Assembly (NCBI GenBank): GCA_030624695.1 | Contig: JAUXJP010000085.1 | Location: 1-5,555, forward strand | From: Candidatus Dadabacteria bacterium | GTDB lineage: Bacteria > Desulfobacterota_D > UBA1144 > Nemesobacterales > JAJCZQ01 | DNA length: 5,555 bases | Reading direction: 5' to 3' | In this document: positions 4,808-5,555 of the stretch, piece by piece | Position numbering within the stretch: position 1 is the first letter of the stretch | Layout of the letters: every line of letters starts with the position of its first letter | Position numbers and translations under genes: made by a program | The notes under the pieces: generated by a model | Seen by the model: only the letters and a program-made list of their open reading frames with translations | Database searches by the model: none | What the model was told of the DNA's origin: nothing

Positions 4808-5555
4808 GTTTATCTCGGGCTTTGTTAATCTGATTCTTAAAAAATTCTTTTCCTTTTTATTGACCTTAAATCTGTCATCTATCCTGAAACCACCAACCCA
4901 GATGATACCCTCTGAGCATTCCACAATCGGCACCGTCTTTCTTAAGAATCTTGGAATTTTTTGATCAATAAAAAAGTCTTTAATTTTCTTAAATCCTTTT
5001 GACCCAAGGGGCTTAAACCTGTCTCCGGGTTTAATATTTCTGATATACAATGGAAACGAAACCTTTTTTAGTGAAAAATGGCCTGCATTTTCATCTAACC
5101 ACATAGATTTATCAGAGCTTTTATCAATAAGGATCTTAAATCCATTTCGATATCTATATCCACCAAATTCCTTAATTTCATGATTAAAACCAGTTTTATT
5201 AATTTCATTGCCGGAAATACTGAATATCTTATATCCTTTACTAAACAAAAGCTTGCCGGGTAAGACTACATCACAGGAAGCCGTCCCTGAATTAATCTGT
5301 TCATCTATTGTAAGAATTTGCAAAGTGGAAATTGATTTTAAATCCCCCTTTATTTTCTCTATACACATTCTTAATACACTTAGCCGGATTGCTTTATGTA
5401 GACGTAAATATTTATCGATTTTGGCTATATAGCCAAAATGTTTTTTTACAAAAACACTCTTAAAGGCTGATTTTGTATGGATTTTAAGAAAGTCCGATTC
5501 AACTCTTAATAGATTTGATGTTCTCGATAAGACTTCAACAATATTTGGATTGTAA
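4790..5555 (-). CDS. tilS: tRNA(Ile) lysidine synthetase TilS, C-terminal portion
   Basis: The open frame enters at the right edge (first full codon at 5552-5554) and runs 254 residues to TAG at 4790-4792. TilS attaches lysine to C34 of the CAU anticodon tRNA(Ile), changing its reading from AUG to AUA, an essential step. The visible part starts with YNPNIVEVLSRTSNLLRVE, typical of the region after the catalytic domain. A helical stretch with LHKAIRLSVLRM follows near residues 53-64, then a middle domain of about 100 residues. The C-terminal domain carries IRNIKPGDRFKPLG (171-184), KIKDFFIDQKIPRFLR (190-205) and IIWVGGFRIDDRFKV (217-231), hallmarks of TilS_C. The PP-loop ATPase domain with its SGGxDS motif lies beyond the window. 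An internal ATG at 5366-5368 is not the start, because the homologous reading continues upstream. The gene converges on the ROK kinase with an 18-base overlap. Confidence 0.93.
   Translation of the reverse strand, partial: YNPNIVEVLSRTSNLLRVESDFLKIHTKSAFKSVFVKKHFGYIAKIDKYLRLHKAIRLSVLRMCIEKIKGDLKSISTLQILTIDEQINSGTASCDVVLPGKLLFSKGYKIFSISGNEINKTGFNHEIKEFGGYRYRNGFKILIDKSSDKSMWLDENAGHFSLKKVSFPLYIRNIKPGDRFKPLGSKGFKKIKDFFIDQKIPRFLRKTVPIVECSEGIIWVGGFRIDDRFKVNKKEKNFLRIRLTKPEINLIKDF

Noticed and set aside
5366..5368. Internal ATG as the start of a short TilS-like protein
   Set aside because: The frame stays open to the right edge and the upstream residues (YNPNIVEVLSRTSNLL) match TilS, so the gene is simply cut by the window.

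Overview
The window looks like AT-rich chromosomal DNA (about one third G+C by eye) from a Gram-negative bacterium. The Gram-negative reading rests on an outer-membrane-type lipoprotein with a lysozyme-inhibitor (MliC) fold and on several exported proteins whose families act in a periplasm. Nothing here fixes the phylum. There are no tRNA or rRNA genes, CRISPR arrays, insertion sequences or phage genes.

Layout. Positions 1-3770 hold six genes, all on the minus strand and all predicted to be membrane or exported proteins. In transcription order (right to left) they are: a secreted 365-residue protein with a degenerate Tiki/ChaN-like domain and a BamE/DUF2845-like tail (2673-3770); an MliC-family lipoprotein with a TTG start (2282-2614); an RDD-family membrane protein whose ATG overlaps the MliC stop by one base (1845-2282); a DUF389 membrane protein 8 bases further on (826-1836); a small three-helix membrane protein (420-758); and, after a 191-base gap, the first 76 residues of a SYLF/YSC84-domain protein that runs off the left edge (1-228). 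The three genes MliC, RDD and DUF389 are almost certainly one transcript. The flanking genes may share it or have their own promoters.

A 98-base, very AT-rich divergent intergenic region (3771-3868) separates this block from a plus-strand ROK-family sugar kinase (3869-4807), probably a glucokinase. The kinase converges with, and overlaps by 18 bases, the minus-strand C-terminal portion of tilS (4790 to the right edge), the tRNA(Ile) lysidine synthetase.

How the parts fit. tilS and the ROK kinase are housekeeping genes. The minus-strand block is envelope-centred, and the MliC protein suggests protection of peptidoglycan from lysozyme. Any shared job for the other members is inference. The most unusual gene is the 365-residue protein: both histidine-bearing motifs expected in Tiki/ChaN-like proteins appear substituted, its tail resembles a different periplasmic domain, and it carries a perfect in-frame 15-bp tandem duplication.
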